Notes under the pieces: generated by a model
The model's input: the letters and a program-made list of their open reading frames with translations, nothing else
Database searches by the model: none
Told to the model about the DNA's origin: nothing
Assembly: GCF_000478195.2 (NCBI RefSeq)
Contig: NZ_AUZM01000024.1
Coordinates: 1 to 64,000, forward strand
DNA length: 64,000 bases
DNA from: Lyngbya aestuarii BL J
GTDB taxonomy: Bacteria > Cyanobacteriota > Cyanobacteriia > Cyanobacteriales > Microcoleaceae
Direction: 5' to 3'
Made by a program: the position numbers and the translations under genes
Shown here: positions 5,565 through 15,458 of the stretch, piece by piece
How positions within the stretch are numbered: position 1 is the stretch's first letter
Layout: each line of letters begins with the position of its first letter

Positions 5565-8177
5565 ATGGTAATGATTGCCTCCGAACAGCTTAAGCACGCC
5601 ACAAAAGACAATCCCTGCCCTCACTGTGGTAAAACCGATTGGTGCTACAGTTTGGGAGATTTGACGGTCTGTAAACGAGGGTTTGACCCCGCTACTGGAT
5701 GGATAAGAACCTCTAAGACTGATAAAGAAGGTGATCACTTCTACGCCATTGAACGTCCAGACTCATCCTTCACTCGCAACGGTTACTCATCACGTCCCAG
5801 TTCACCACCAAAACCACCAACTATTGAACTGGCAAGGCTACCCCAACAACCAAAACCCCTCCAATCCGAAGCAAAAGGGAGTAAAGTCATCACCACTTAC
5901 CCTTACGGCCCAGAGCATCAGATTAAACGGGTTGAGGCATTTGAGGGAGGTCAGCGAACCGGAAAACAAATCTACCAGTACCATCTGGAAGACGACAAGA
6001 TGGTACCAGGCAAGGGCGATCTGCCCTGGAATGCCTACCGGATTGATGAGGCTATCCGTTACGGCAAGGGTAAAGGGGTGTTAATCGTAGAGGGTGAGAA
6101 ATGCGTTGAGGCAGCCCGTCAAAATCAAATAGCTGCTATCACCTGGCAGGGTTCAAACTGGACGGTTGATCAAATGACAGCCGACTTGCTGAAGCTCAAG
6201 ATAGCGGGAGTTTCATTTGTCGCTCACGAATATGATCACGATGATGCCGGGACTAAGAAAGCAGAAAAAATTGTTGAAGCGGGAAAACGGGCAGACTTTC
6301 CAATTTATCTAATTGACCCGGTTGAACTGTGGTCAGAAATGCCAGAAAAGGGTGATATTGCTGACTGGGTTGAACAAGTTGAACTGACACCTGATCAACG
6401 AGTTAAACAGTTACAGAAGACAGCTAAACTCCAAACTCCTCAACAGCCAGAGACTCAACCCGTATCGCCGCAAGTAAAACGAGCAAAAGACAATAAAGCA
6501 ATCAAAATAGAAATGGAACGCGACCGAGCCAGACAAATAATTGGCAACCAATTGCGGTTCAACGAACGCAGTAAAGAACTTGAGCTATTCATTGAAGATT
6601 TGGGCGTTCAAGGAGAGCGCTTTGAATTGGACTTTTTGGAAAGCAATCTCTCCAAACACTTCGGAATAACAATTGATACAAAAGACAAAACAGCTGAAGG
6701 AATTGTCAGAGGAATAGCCGAAGAAAATGGTTATGACCCCGTAAGGGATTACTTAGAACAATGCGCTCAACAGCACAGCGATACAAGTATTTTGGATAAC
6801 CTGGCAGAGGTTCTATTTGGGGCTTCCGAACCCATTGCCCAAGCCATGCTTAAAAAGACCCTGATTGCAGGCGTAGCAAGAACTTATGACCCAGGTTGCA
6901 AGTGTGACACAGCCACAGTTTTATACAGTCCCAAGCAGGGGATTGGAAAGTCAACGACATGGAAAACCCTGTTTGGTGAAGAACATTACTGCGAGGATGT
7001 GGGCGACATTTCCAATAAAGATGAAGTTACAAAAATGAGGAGAGGATGGGGTTGTGAGTTAAGTGAAATTGCCAGAATCACCCGCAAAAAAGACGCTGAC
7101 AAGGTTAAGCAGTTCTTATCAACCTCAATTGACTGGATGCGTGACCCATACGGACGGAGTTTGCAGAAAAACAAGCGTAGAGGCATCATTGTCGGGACAA
7201 CAAACTCTGATGATTTTCTACAAGATAGAACCGGGAACCGACGCTTTGAGGTGATAGAAGTTCAAAAACCCGTTGATATTAAATGGCTAGCAAAACACCG
7301 CGATCAGATTTGGGCTGCTGCTGTTCATCTCTACAAGCAAGGTAAGACATGGTGGCTCACCCGAGAGGAAGAAGGACAATCAAGAGACATCAATCAAGGT
7401 TTCATGGATGCCTTGCCGTTTGAAGATGAGATTTTAGAAATAGTCTCCGGCAAGGACAAGGCTGCAACTCAACAGATTGTAGACAGTCTTGTTCAAAGAC
7501 ATGGAATCAAGGCTGACACTTCCAGAGACCGCAAAGACCTAGAGTTAACCATCAAGAAGGTATTGCAACAGAACGGATGGATAAAGCCCAAGAGTGGCCG
7601 GGTAACAATAGACGGGAAACAATACCGGGGTTACGAACGATTAGACAGCCCTCAAGACAACTCTAAAGACAAAAGACAGGAGCCGTCTAGGGGGGTTGTC
7701 TACGCTGAAACCACCATCAGTAAAGAGTCTCAGTCATCACTAGACGGCCAGACGGTAAAAACCGACATTTCTCAAGCAAATAAAATCCCAGACACACAAC
7801 CATCATCCGAACCGATCACCAAGCAGATTAAGGATGACCTCAGAGACTCCCTAACGTTCAGCAAGCGTGTCAGTGAGAAAGAATTTTTCAGTCGCTTTCC
7901 CGATCACCCAGATGAAGTAGAAGCAGTAATTAAACAAATTGAGAATCTGGGACGGATTTATCGCAAAGCTGGATACATCTATAGCTTGAGTCCCCGCAAG
8001 TTCAAACCTGGCGATGAAGTTTTTGTCACTGAAGGCGATCACAAAAGCTATTGGGGAGTAATTGAGAGACACAACGGATTGAGTCCAGATCAAATGCACT
8101 CTTACATCGTTGAGCTTGACATCGGAATCAGCAAAGAGCCTCGGATTTACTACGAAAACCAGTTGAGAAAAGCCTAA
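5565..8177 (+). CDS. Primase-helicase: zinc finger, TOPRIM-like and VirE/DUF5906 ATPase
   Basis: This 870-residue protein is the likely replication initiator of the element. Near the N-terminus CPHCGKTDWC and a later Cys form a primase-type zinc finger (about 18-37). VLIVEGEKC at about 172 and AHEYDHDDAG at about 220 fit a TOPRIM-like catalytic core. SPKQGIGKST at about 455-464 is a Walker A motif in a Virulence-associated-E/DUF5906-type superfamily 3 ATPase, followed by GTTNSDDFL and GNRRF motifs typical of that family. The C-terminus has small KOW-like and winged-helix-like parts. The ribosome binding site AAAGGAGGTGATC matches the full anti-Shine-Dalgarno sequence, so translation should be strong. 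The recombinase gene follows by 13 bases. Confidence 0.85.
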   Translation: MVMIASEQLKHATKDNPCPHCGKTDWCYSLGDLTVCKRGFDPATGWIRTSKTDKEGDHFYAIERPDSSFTRNGYSSRPSSPPKPPTIELARLPQQPKPLQSEAKGSKVITTYPYGPEHQIKRVEAFEGGQRTGKQIYQYHLEDDKMVPGKGDLPWNAYRIDEAIRYGKGKGVLIVEGEKCVEAARQNQIAAITWQGSNWTVDQMTADLLKLKIAGVSFVAHEYDHDDAGTKKAEKIVEAGKRADFPIYLIDPVELWSEMPEKGDIADWVEQVELTPDQRVKQLQKTAKLQTPQQPETQPVSPQVKRAKDNKAIKIEMERDRARQIIGNQLRFNERSKELELFIEDLGVQGERFELDFLESNLSKHFGITIDTKDKTAEGIVRGIAEENGYDPVRDYLEQCAQQHSDTSILDNLAEVLFGASEPIAQAMLKKTLIAGVARTYDPGCKCDTATVLYSPKQGIGKSTTWKTLFGEEHYCEDVGDISNKDEVTKMRRGWGCELSEIARITRKKDADKVKQFLSTSIDWMRDPYGRSLQKNKRRGIIVGTTNSDDFLQDRTGNRRFEVIEVQKPVDIKWLAKHRDQIWAAAVHLYKQGKTWWLTREEEGQSRDINQGFMDALPFEDEILEIVSGKDKAATQQIVDSLVQRHGIKADTSRDRKDLELTIKKVLQQNGWIKPKSGRVTIDGKQYRGYERLDSPQDNSKDKRQEPSRGVVYAETTISKESQSSLDGQTVKTDISQANKIPDTQPSSEPITKQIKDDLRDSLTFSKRVSEKEFFSRFPDHPDEVEAVIKQIENLGRIYRKAGYIYSLSPRKFKPGDEVFVTEGDHKSYWGVIERHNGLSPDQMHSYIVELDIGISKEPRIYYENQLRKA

Positions 8178-8190
8178 CAACAGAAAATAA

Positions 8191-9366
8191 ATGAGCAATC
8201 AATCCGAGCGCCGCAAAGGTCGGGTTGGAGTTTCGTCCTGCAAGGGAGTTTTGAGGTTATCACTTCCCCGTTTTCTATTTGAGGGTAAACGGAAACATCT
8301 CTATTTGGGATTGCAAGACAACCCAGACAACCGAAAACTTGCAGAAGCAAAAGCCCGACAGATTGAAGCGGATATTATCTACGAGCGTTTTGACCCAACC
8401 CTAGAACGGTATCGCCCTCAAAATACTGTGGCAATTGAACAGCCAAAGACATCAGAGACACTGGTGCAACTCTACCAACAGTACATAGAAGCCAGACGCT
8501 CAAGCGTTCGGCCAGGAACATGGAGAGGTAACTACTTAGTAGCGCTCAACCATATCCGGCGATCTCCTTTTGCAAACGTTGACCCAGACCTAGAGAACAC
8601 TGGCTACGCTCAAAAGATGCTGGATTGGGCAAGTCAAACCCTCAAACCCGACGCTTGCAGACGGTTAATGGTTCAACTGAACGCCTGCCTGAAGTGGGCT
8701 ATAGAATCCAAACGAATTAAACTCACCCGTTCACCATTTGAAAGCATGGCAGGGAAAGCCAAAAAGCGGATCAAGAAATCTGAGGATGAGGAGACAGACA
8801 TCAACCCGTTCACCAAATCCGAGCGAGATGCCATCATAGAAGCTTTTAAAACCCGCTCTCAACACCGTCACTATTACCATTACGTCGCCTTCTGCTTTTA
8901 TGTGGGCTGTCGTCCGAGTGAAGCGATCGGCCTGACCTGGAATGACATCTCAGACGACTTGAGCAAAATCACATTCAGAAATGCAATAGTAGCGGCTGTT
9001 GGAGGAAAAGAAAAATGCAAAGGACTCAAAACCCAGAGCAAACGGATGTTTCCCTGTAATAACCAAGTTCAAGAACTGCTCAGAGAAATCCAGTCAACCC
9101 GTCAATCGAGCAACGGCTTGGTGTTGACCTCAACCAAAGGCAAAGTATTTAGTACCAGCTACTTCCGTAAAGTTTGGATTAAGGTACTTGACGAATTGGG
9201 GATTGAATACAGAAAGCCCTATCAGACCAGACACACATTTATCACCCTATGCCTTGATGTGGGGAGAGATGCAAAGGATGTCGCCAAGTGGGTAGGTAAT
9301 AGCGCTGAGATAATCTACAAAAACTACGCGGGTTACAGAACGGAACTATCCGTCCCAGAAATCTGA
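8191..9366 (+). CDS. int: Tyrosine recombinase / integrase of the element
   Basis: The 391-residue protein has an N-terminal arm-binding region of the DUF3596 kind (about 10-75), a SAM-like core-binding domain (about 88-180) and a catalytic domain. Visible catalytic residues are Arg241 in GCRPSEAIGLTW, a likely beta-hairpin Lys284, Arg347 in YQTRHTF, and the nucleophile most likely Tyr379 in YKNYAGY. The first His of the HxxR box is Tyr here and the later His is Asn370, changes seen in some active integrases. It lies about 120 bases from the tRNA-Thr fragment, which makes it the enzyme that inserted the element. Start ATG 8191 follows the primase gene closely. Confidence 0.93.
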   Translation: MSNQSERRKGRVGVSSCKGVLRLSLPRFLFEGKRKHLYLGLQDNPDNRKLAEAKARQIEADIIYERFDPTLERYRPQNTVAIEQPKTSETLVQLYQQYIEARRSSVRPGTWRGNYLVALNHIRRSPFANVDPDLENTGYAQKMLDWASQTLKPDACRRLMVQLNACLKWAIESKRIKLTRSPFESMAGKAKKRIKKSEDEETDINPFTKSERDAIIEAFKTRSQHRHYYHYVAFCFYVGCRPSEAIGLTWNDISDDLSKITFRNAIVAAVGGKEKCKGLKTQSKRMFPCNNQVQELLREIQSTRQSSNGLVLTSTKGKVFSTSYFRKVWIKVLDELGIEYRKPYQTRHTFITLCLDVGRDAKDVAKWVGNSAEIIYKNYAGYRTELSVPEI

Positions 9367-9485
9367 GCATCTTGGTGTTATATTGCCGTTTTTGGAGTGA
9401 ATTTGGAGCGAATTCTACCTCTGTGCAGAGGGTGTCAACCTCTAAAGGCAGCGACTAATAAGAACCTCAGAGCAGAGACAGTAAC

Positions 9486-9531
9486 CGACTTGTAATCGGA
9501 AGGTTGTGGGTTCAAATCCGACCGCCAGCTT
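9486..9531 (+). other. Attachment site: 3' half of tRNA-Thr(UGU)
   Basis: The bases read as a tRNA from the anticodon stem to the 3' end: loop CTTGTAA with anticodon TGT, variable loop, T-loop GTTCAAATC and acceptor strand CGCCAGC. The matching 5' acceptor strand GCTGGCG is not found in front of it, and both the anticodon stem and T-stem have a mismatch. So it is a remnant rather than a working gene. This is what remains at the distal end when an element inserts into a tRNA gene. The intact tRNA-Thr should lie at the element's other end, left of the window. Confidence 0.7.
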
Positions 9532-9674
9532 CCTGCCTAAAGGCACAAATGATGACGATTTCATCACAAACCCCAGTCTACAATTAGTACCATTTCCCTG
9601 GGATTTCCCACAGATGAGACGATTCTAGCAAGATAGTGAGGGACAAATCCTGTGGAAGATTGGAAAGTTCATGA

Positions 9675-11057
9675 TTAACGGATTAACTCTAAGCACAATT
9701 GACGAAAATGATCGCCTCGATGTTCAAAGCTTTCATATTGATCAAAACTCGCACAAGCAGGTGACAATAACACGACTTTTGCCGAGAAATGCCTCGCTAA
9801 TTCTGCGGCTTTAGGAATGGCTTTTTCCATCGTTTCTACAATTTCTACCGTTTGATAATTGACTTGTTTGAGTCTTTGAAAAAAATGTTCGGCTGCATCC
9901 CCAATTAACAAGACTGCTGCGGCTTTTTCTTGAATCGTTTGCAACCATTGAGTATCATCTCCGGCTTTGGCTTCACCTCCAGCAATTAAAATAACCGGGG
10001 CTTCTACCGCAGCTAAACCAACTTGTGCGGCATCATAATTTGTTGCTTTACTATCATTAATCCAATTAATGTCTTGCCAACTTCCCACAGCTTCTAAACG
10101 GTGAGGAACACCTGGAAAGTTAGAAATAGCCTGTTCAATCGCTGGAGGTTCTATCCCCGCTAAACGGGCGGTTGCTACTGCCATTAATAGGTTTTGGAGG
10201 TTATGTTTTCCCACCATTTTTAAGGTTTTCAAGGGAATTATTTTCTGCTGGTTTTGGACTATATAATCATTTTCAATATAAACCCCTAAATCGGGATTGC
10301 CCATTAATTCAGCTTTTCCTTGAACACTTGTCCAACAAGCATTATTCCACTGTTGAGCAGCATTTTTCCGCAAGAAAGGATCATCCCCATTAATAACTTG
10401 TATTTCCGAGTTGTTGAGTAGTTTGGCTTTAATATTATAGTAATTTTCTAAGGTATAGTGACGGTTTAAATGATCGGGTGTAAAAGTTGTCCAAACTCCA
10501 ATTTTAGGGGCAAGCGTTGAGGAAGATTCGATTTGATAACTACTCACTTCCGCAATTACCCAATCTACCGATTTACCGATTTTTAAAGCTCTAATTTCTT
10601 GCTGTTCTAGGGCTAATTCACAAGCTGCATTTCCAATATTACCACAGGCGGGTGCATTCAAACCTGCGGCTTTAAAAATAGCTGCAATTAAAGCGGTGGT
10701 TGTGGTTTTTCCATTCGTTCCTGTAATTCCCACCCAAGGTACGGCGTTAAGATTTCGCCATGCGAGTTCCATTTCTCCTACAATTTCTATTCCTCGATCA
10801 CGGGCAATTTCTAAAGGAGGAATATCCCACGGTACCCCCGGACTAACAACAACTAAATTCGGGGAAGTCTCAGGATCAAAATTTTCACCTAAATTAACGT
10901 TAATTCCTTCTTTGATTAATTCCTCTTGTTGCTGATGCAATTTGGGTGAGGTATTGCCATCAGTAACGGTGACTTGCCAGCCTTGAGATTTCAAGAGTCG
11001 GGCGGCTGCATTTCCAGACTTTCCTAAGCCGATAATATGAGCGTTTGGCATAGACAA
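9675..11057 (-). CDS. murD: UDP-N-acetylmuramoyl-L-alanine--D-glutamate ligase MurD
   Basis: MurD adds D-glutamate to UDP-MurNAc-L-Ala in the cytoplasm during peptidoglycan precursor synthesis. The 460-residue protein has the N-terminal Rossmann-like substrate domain ([16 protein letters not shown]), the Mur-ligase ATP loop [12 protein letters not shown] at about 110-121, the central motif with NxxxDHLNRH, and the C-terminal domain with HRLE and NDSKATN motifs. Length is normal for the family (about 450). It is transcribed on the minus strand after glyS, 121 bases away. It is the first vertical chromosomal gene beside the mobile element. Confidence 0.97.
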   Translation of the reverse strand: MSMPNAHIIGLGKSGNAAARLLKSQGWQVTVTDGNTSPKLHQQQEELIKEGINVNLGENFDPETSPNLVVVSPGVPWDIPPLEIARDRGIEIVGEMELAWRNLNAVPWVGITGTNGKTTTTALIAAIFKAAGLNAPACGNIGNAACELALEQQEIRALKIGKSVDWVIAEVSSYQIESSSTLAPKIGVWTTFTPDHLNRHYTLENYYNIKAKLLNNSEIQVINGDDPFLRKNAAQQWNNACWTSVQGKAELMGNPDLGVYIENDYIVQNQQKIIPLKTLKMVGKHNLQNLLMAVATARLAGIEPPAIEQAISNFPGVPHRLEAVGSWQDINWINDSKATNYDAAQVGLAAVEAPVILIAGGEAKAGDDTQWLQTIQEKAAAVLLIGDAAEHFFQRLKQVNYQTVEIVETMEKAIPKAAELARHFSAKVVLLSPACASFDQYESFEHRGDHFRQLCLELIR

Positions 11058-11178
11058 AATGATAGTTTCCCTGGAAGATTAATCCCTATTTTACCGTGTT
11101 TGTTGGAGGTTCGGGATAAATGTATGAGTTGGAGTTTGTCTAGACAACGCCCTCCTCGTCTTATACTTTTGACTTGAT

Positions 11179-13332
11179 TTAACTCTTAACAATTGCCCCA
11201 AAATCCGCTAAAACTCTAGCATGATTTCGCAACAGTCCTAACAAATTTAAACGATTGCGTTGAATCTCTGGATTTTCATCCATCACTAATACACTTTCTG
11301 GCCCATCAAAAAAGGTACTAACAGTGGGGGCGATTTCCGCTAAAGCATCAACTAACTGTCGGTAATTTCGAGTTGTTTGGGCGGCTTCTGTTTTTGGAAC
11401 TAACGCAATCAAGGCTTGATAAAATGCTTCTTCTGAAGGTTTTTCAAACCGTTTAGGATTAACAAGTTTTTTGGGTTGTAATTGAACCGTCTCTAAATCA
11501 CCCTGTTTGGCTAAACGAGTCGAACGGTTGACGGTTTCATAGATTTGATCTAAACTACCATCTTGGCGAATTGTCTTTAAGAAAGTAGCCCGATCACGCA
11601 CATCCAACAAATCTTTTAACGCTCGTTCTGTATATTCGGGATCATCTTCTCCTAAAACGGCATTGACCAAATCATAATCGATACCTTTCTCATCTTGCAA
11701 GAGTGTTCTAATTCTTTGTAAGAAAAATTCATAAAGTTGCGACAACAAATCAGGAATGGCTTTGTCATAGTTTTGAGTAAAATCAGCCGCCAACTGTTCG
11801 ATAAGTTGATGTAAATTAATCGTTAGATTGGCTTCCCAACTAATATTAACCACTGCATTTGCTGCCCGACGCAACGCAAAGGGATCAGAAGAACCAGACG
11901 GAATCATACCCAAGCCAAAAATACTGACTAAAGTATCCAATCTATCAGCTAAACCCACCACTTGACCGACCAAAGTTTGAGGTAAACTATCCGTTGCCCC
12001 ACGCGGTAAATAATGTTCAAAAATTGCCGTAGCCACAGCTTCCGGTTCTCCTCCTTCACGGGCATATTTTTCACCCATAATCCCTTGTAATTCCGGGAAT
12101 TCATAGACCATTTGCGTAACTAAATCTGCCTTACAAAGTAACGCCGCCCGTTGAATTTGAGTCTGTTCGGTTTCGCTAACTTCTAGCTGTTGGCTAATCA
12201 AATCAGCCGCTTGACAAATGCGGTTAACTTTATCTCGGACTGACCCTAATTTTTCCTGGAATGTTACCGTTTCTAAGTCGGGTAAATAAGCTTCTAAGGG
12301 TTGCTTTAAATCGGATTTATAGAAAAACTGACCATCTGCCAATCTCGCCCGAATGACTCGTTCATTTCCCGCTGCAATAATATTAGATTTAGCTGGATCT
12401 CCATTGGATATTGTGATAAAATAAGACTTGAGCGGAGATTGAGCAGATTGAGCCGTTTCTAACACGGGGAAATAGCGTTGGTGAGTGACCATTACGGTTT
12501 TAATTACTTCTGGCGGTAAATTCAAAAATTCATCTTCAAATTTTCCCACAACTGCCGTCGGCCATTCGACTAGATTAACCACTTCTGCTAACAATTCGTC
12601 AGGAATTTCTGCATCTCCACCGATGCTTTTTGCCGCCGTTTTAATTTCGGCTTCAATTGTTGTTTTACGCTGTTCGGGGTCAACTTCAATAAACCCTTGA
12701 CGTAGAGAGTTTAAATAATCAGTTGCAGTCGAGATTTCTATCGGTTCAGGATGCAAAACTCGATGTCCTTGAGAAATGCGATTACTTTCAACTTTGTCTG
12801 AACCACTAACCAAAGTAACGGGTAAAACTTGGTCATCCAACAACACCACTAACCAACGAATCGGGCGAGGAAATCTCAAATCCCCATCTCCCCACCGCAT
12901 GAACCGTTTTCCTTCTAATTTAGTAATCCATTCGGGGATTAATTCTGTTAAAATATCAGCCGTTGGACGACCTACAATTTTCTTTTGAACAAAAACAAAA
13001 TCCCCTTTTTCTGTAGGGCGAATTTCCAGGTCATTGAGTTCAACCCCTTGTTTTTTTGCAAACCCAACTGCTGCTTTTGTAGGCTGATCATTCTTAAATG
13101 CAGCCGATGCGGGTGGCCCTTTGATTTCTTCCTCACGGTCAGGTTGCTGCTGCGGGAGTCCCTCTATCAATACCGCCAACCGTCGCGGAGTCCCGTAAAT
13201 CTCGATAGACTCCGACTCAAGAAATTGTTCCTCTAACGTGCTGGGAATGAGGCGTCGCCACTGTTGCAGGGCTTGTTCGACAAAGGGGGCGGGAAGTTCT
13301 TCAGTACCGACTTCAAGTAAAAAGCTTGGCAT
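11179..13332 (-). CDS. glyS: Glycyl-tRNA synthetase beta subunit
   Basis: The beta subunit of the bacterial alpha2beta2 glycyl-tRNA synthetase binds tRNA-Gly and supports charging by the alpha subunit. The 717-residue length is normal. The start [12 protein letters not shown] is the hallmark N-terminus of GlyS. The HD-like central region (about 330-420, with [15 protein letters not shown] and YAREGGE) and the C-terminal anticodon-binding helical domain (ending near FFDGVxVMxE-like [16 protein letters not shown]) are present. The glyQ partner is not in the window, which is common in cyanobacteria. It is divergent from ureE, with a HIP1 octamer in the gap. Confidence 0.97.
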   Translation of the reverse strand: MPSFLLEVGTEELPAPFVEQALQQWRRLIPSTLEEQFLESESIEIYGTPRRLAVLIEGLPQQQPDREEEIKGPPASAAFKNDQPTKAAVGFAKKQGVELNDLEIRPTEKGDFVFVQKKIVGRPTADILTELIPEWITKLEGKRFMRWGDGDLRFPRPIRWLVVLLDDQVLPVTLVSGSDKVESNRISQGHRVLHPEPIEISTATDYLNSLRQGFIEVDPEQRKTTIEAEIKTAAKSIGGDAEIPDELLAEVVNLVEWPTAVVGKFEDEFLNLPPEVIKTVMVTHQRYFPVLETAQSAQSPLKSYFITISNGDPAKSNIIAAGNERVIRARLADGQFFYKSDLKQPLEAYLPDLETVTFQEKLGSVRDKVNRICQAADLISQQLEVSETEQTQIQRAALLCKADLVTQMVYEFPELQGIMGEKYAREGGEPEAVATAIFEHYLPRGATDSLPQTLVGQVVGLADRLDTLVSIFGLGMIPSGSSDPFALRRAANAVVNISWEANLTINLHQLIEQLAADFTQNYDKAIPDLLSQLYEFFLQRIRTLLQDEKGIDYDLVNAVLGEDDPEYTERALKDLLDVRDRATFLKTIRQDGSLDQIYETVNRSTRLAKQGDLETVQLQPKKLVNPKRFEKPSEEAFYQALIALVPKTEAAQTTRNYRQLVDALAEIAPTVSTFFDGPESVLVMDENPEIQRNRLNLLGLLRNHARVLADFGAIVKS

Positions 13333-13484
13333 AGGAGCGATCGCAGAGTGGGCAGATTACTAATTTTAGATGACTTAGGTCTACGTTACCACCTTTAGCG
13401 GTTATTTATTCAAGCTTTATAGCATAATTAAATCAAAAGATACAAATTCAACCCATGAGTCCAACGATTTATGTTCTAAAATAG

Positions 13485-13925
13485 ATGATCATTTTTACCC
13501 AATACTTACAACAAAACACTAACCCAAATATTTATTTTTCCATCCCGTTAACTGCCGAACAACGTTATCGCAGTCGTCAAAAAATTGAGTTGTCATCGAG
13601 TCAAACAGTCTATTTACATTTACCGCGAGGAACCGTGTTAAAAGACGGGGATTTATTGCAGTCTGAAACTCTAGATATTGCTAAAATTATCGCTCAACCT
13701 GAACCTGTGATTACCGTTAAAGCTAATACAGAACTTGATTTAATTCGAGCGGCTTATCATCTTGGAAATCGTCATGTTCCTTTAGAAATTACCTCAACAT
13801 ATTTAAGATTATCACCGGATTCTGTGTTAGAGTCAATGTTAGTAAAATTGGGCTTAGAAATTCTGGCAGAAGTTGCGCCCTTTTATCCCGAAAAAGGAGC
13901 CTATGGACATCATCATTCGCTTTGA
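13485..13925 (+). CDS. ureE: Urease accessory protein UreE (nickel chaperone)
   Basis: UreE delivers nickel to the urease pre-activation complex in the cytoplasm. The 146-residue product has the two-domain layout: an N-terminal peptide-binding domain (residues 1-75, with RGTVLKDGDLL) and a C-terminal metallochaperone domain containing NRHVP, whose His at about 99 is the conserved nickel ligand. It ends in GAYGHHHSL, a short His tail instead of the long His-rich tail of some orthologs. It opens the urease cluster and ureF follows after 17 bases, so the two are likely co-transcribed. Confidence 0.93.
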   Translation: MIIFTQYLQQNTNPNIYFSIPLTAEQRYRSRQKIELSSSQTVYLHLPRGTVLKDGDLLQSETLDIAKIIAQPEPVITVKANTELDLIRAAYHLGNRHVPLEITSTYLRLSPDSVLESMLVKLGLEILAEVAPFYPEKGAYGHHHSL

Positions 13926-13942
13926 TTTAGGAGAATAACACC

Positions 13943-14641
13943 TTGATTCTCAATCTTTTACAACTGGCGAGTCCTGCTTTACCTTTGGGTGCTTATAGTT
14001 ATTCAGAAGGTTTAGAAACTTTAATTGATCATGAAATAATTACCGATGAAAACAGTTTAGAATCTTGGCTAATTCAAGAGATAAAATATGGATCAATTAG
14101 AATAGAAGCTGCTATCATGTTAAGGGCATATCGTTATTTTGTTGTAGATGAATTTATGGGGTTAACTGATTGGAATCAATGGTTAAGTGCTGTCCGAGAA
14201 AGTTCTGAATTGCGAAAACAAAGTTGGCAAATGGGTAATAGTTTAATTAAGTTGTTACTAGAGTTGGAAGGCATTCAAAAACCGTCTTCAACTCAATCCG
14301 ATATTTTTAAACTTGAAACCTGTGCAGCAATTATTGGTAAACCTTGTAATTATGCAATTGCTTTTGGTTTAGGGGCAGGCTATTGGCAAATTGAACAAAA
14401 AAATGCGTTAATTGGATATCTGCATAGTTGGGTAACAAATCTGATTAGTGCCGGAGTTAAACTCATTCCGATAGGTCAAACTCATGGACAAAAACTCCTT
14501 CTTAAACTTCATCCAGAAATTACTAAAGCCAGCGAAGAAATTTTCATGTTAGAAGATGATGATTTGGTCAGTTGTAGTTGGGGTTTAGGACTAGCAAGTA
14601 TGCAGCATGAAACTCAATATACTCGTTTGTTTCGTAGCTAG
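13943..14641 (+). CDS. ureF: Urease accessory protein UreF
   Basis: UreF forms the UreD-UreF-UreG complex that loads nickel and CO2 into urease. The 232-residue, all-helical product begins MILNLLQLASPALPLGAYSY, matching the conserved UreF N-terminus (LLQLxSPxLPxGxFSxSxG). The start is TTG at 13943; an in-frame stop just upstream leaves no earlier choice and GGAG lies at a suitable distance. Conserved Gly-rich and IPIGQTHGQ segments are present near the C-terminus. Length is normal. It lies between ureE and ureG. Confidence 0.93.
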   Translation: MILNLLQLASPALPLGAYSYSEGLETLIDHEIITDENSLESWLIQEIKYGSIRIEAAIMLRAYRYFVVDEFMGLTDWNQWLSAVRESSELRKQSWQMGNSLIKLLLELEGIQKPSSTQSDIFKLETCAAIIGKPCNYAIAFGLGAGYWQIEQKNALIGYLHSWVTNLISAGVKLIPIGQTHGQKLLLKLHPEITKASEEIFMLEDDDLVSCSWGLGLASMQHETQYTRLFRS

Positions 14642-14686
14642 TACAATCAAGATCAATTCTCTAGATAAAACTTAGGAAAACAAACC

Positions 14687-15283
14687 ATGACAGCCTTTAG
14701 AATTGGTATAGCAGGGCCGGTAGGTTCGGGGAAAACTGCCCTTCTTGATGCGTTGTGTAAGTCAATGCGAGATCATTATCAAATTGCTGTTGTTACCAAC
14801 GATATTTACACCCAAGAAGATGCCCAGTTTTTAGTCCGTTCCCAAGCCTTAGAAACCGACCGAATATTAGGCGTAGAAACAGGCGGTTGTCCTCACACCG
14901 CTATTCGAGAAGATGCCTCAATTAATTTAGCTGCGATAGAAGATTTAGAATTGAAATTTGAAAATCTTGATCTTGTCTTTCTCGAAAGTGGCGGTGATAA
15001 TTTAGCCGCAACCTTTAGCCCTGAATTAGTAGATTTAGCGATTTATGTAATTGATGTTGCCGCAGGAGATAAAATTCCCCGAAAAGGTGGCCCAGGAATT
15101 ACTAAGTCAGATTTATTAGTGATTAATAAAATAGACCTTGCACCGTTTGTTGGGGCAGATTTAAACATTATGGAACGAGACGCTAAAAAAATGCGAGGCG
15201 AGAAACCCTTTGTATTTACGAATTTAAAAACTCAGCAAGGTTTAGAAGATGTGCAGGAATTTATTCAAAATAATTTGATTTAA
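14687..15283 (+). CDS. ureG: Urease accessory GTPase UreG
   Basis: UreG is a SIMIBI-class GTPase whose GTP hydrolysis drives nickel insertion. The 198-residue product shows the Walker A loop [10 protein letters not shown] at 10-19, the Cys-Pro-His nickel motif in [17 protein letters not shown], the Walker B region FLESGGDNL, and the base-recognition motif [12 protein letters not shown]. Length is typical for cyanobacteria. It follows ureF by 45 bases. The next gene in this direction is a secreted protein unrelated to urease, then ureD. Confidence 0.96.
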   Translation: MTAFRIGIAGPVGSGKTALLDALCKSMRDHYQIAVVTNDIYTQEDAQFLVRSQALETDRILGVETGGCPHTAIREDASINLAAIEDLELKFENLDLVFLESGGDNLAATFSPELVDLAIYVIDVAAGDKIPRKGGPGITKSDLLVINKIDLAPFVGADLNIMERDAKKMRGEKPFVFTNLKTQQGLEDVQEFIQNNLI

Positions 15284-15458
15284 TTTTAATTTATATTTTG
15301 ATTACTCTGTCGGGTTCATTAAACCCTAAAACTTCAGTATTTTCACTGAGGAAATCGTTTAAAAAAGTTCCGTATTTCCACTGTGGCTTTTACAGTTGGC
15401 TTCAGCTTAAGCTGGAATCAAATCTACTCAGGCTGAAGAACGCCAAGGACAAACACTC

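Larger units (their letters stand above)
1..9531 (+). mobile_element. Right part of an integrative element next to tRNA-Thr
   Basis: The span from the window edge to a tRNA-Thr 3' fragment at about 9,486-9,531 behaves as one foreign block. It ends with a tyrosine recombinase directly beside the tRNA fragment, the usual arrangement for elements that integrate into the 3' half of a tRNA gene and rebuild it. Inside are a primase-helicase, a ribbon-helix-helix regulator and short unknown genes, with no household gene. I found no HIP1 octamer GCGATCGC here, against about 30 in the remaining 54.5 kb. The left end lies outside the window, so total size and cargo are unknown. No relaxase, capsid or conjugation gene is visible, so a plasmid-like or satellite-like element is as likely as a prophage. 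Confidence 0.75.

Noticed and set aside
9430-9531. Functional tRNA-Thr gene
   Set aside because: The 5' acceptor strand and D-arm do not match the 3' part, and two stems have mismatches, so it is a remnant.
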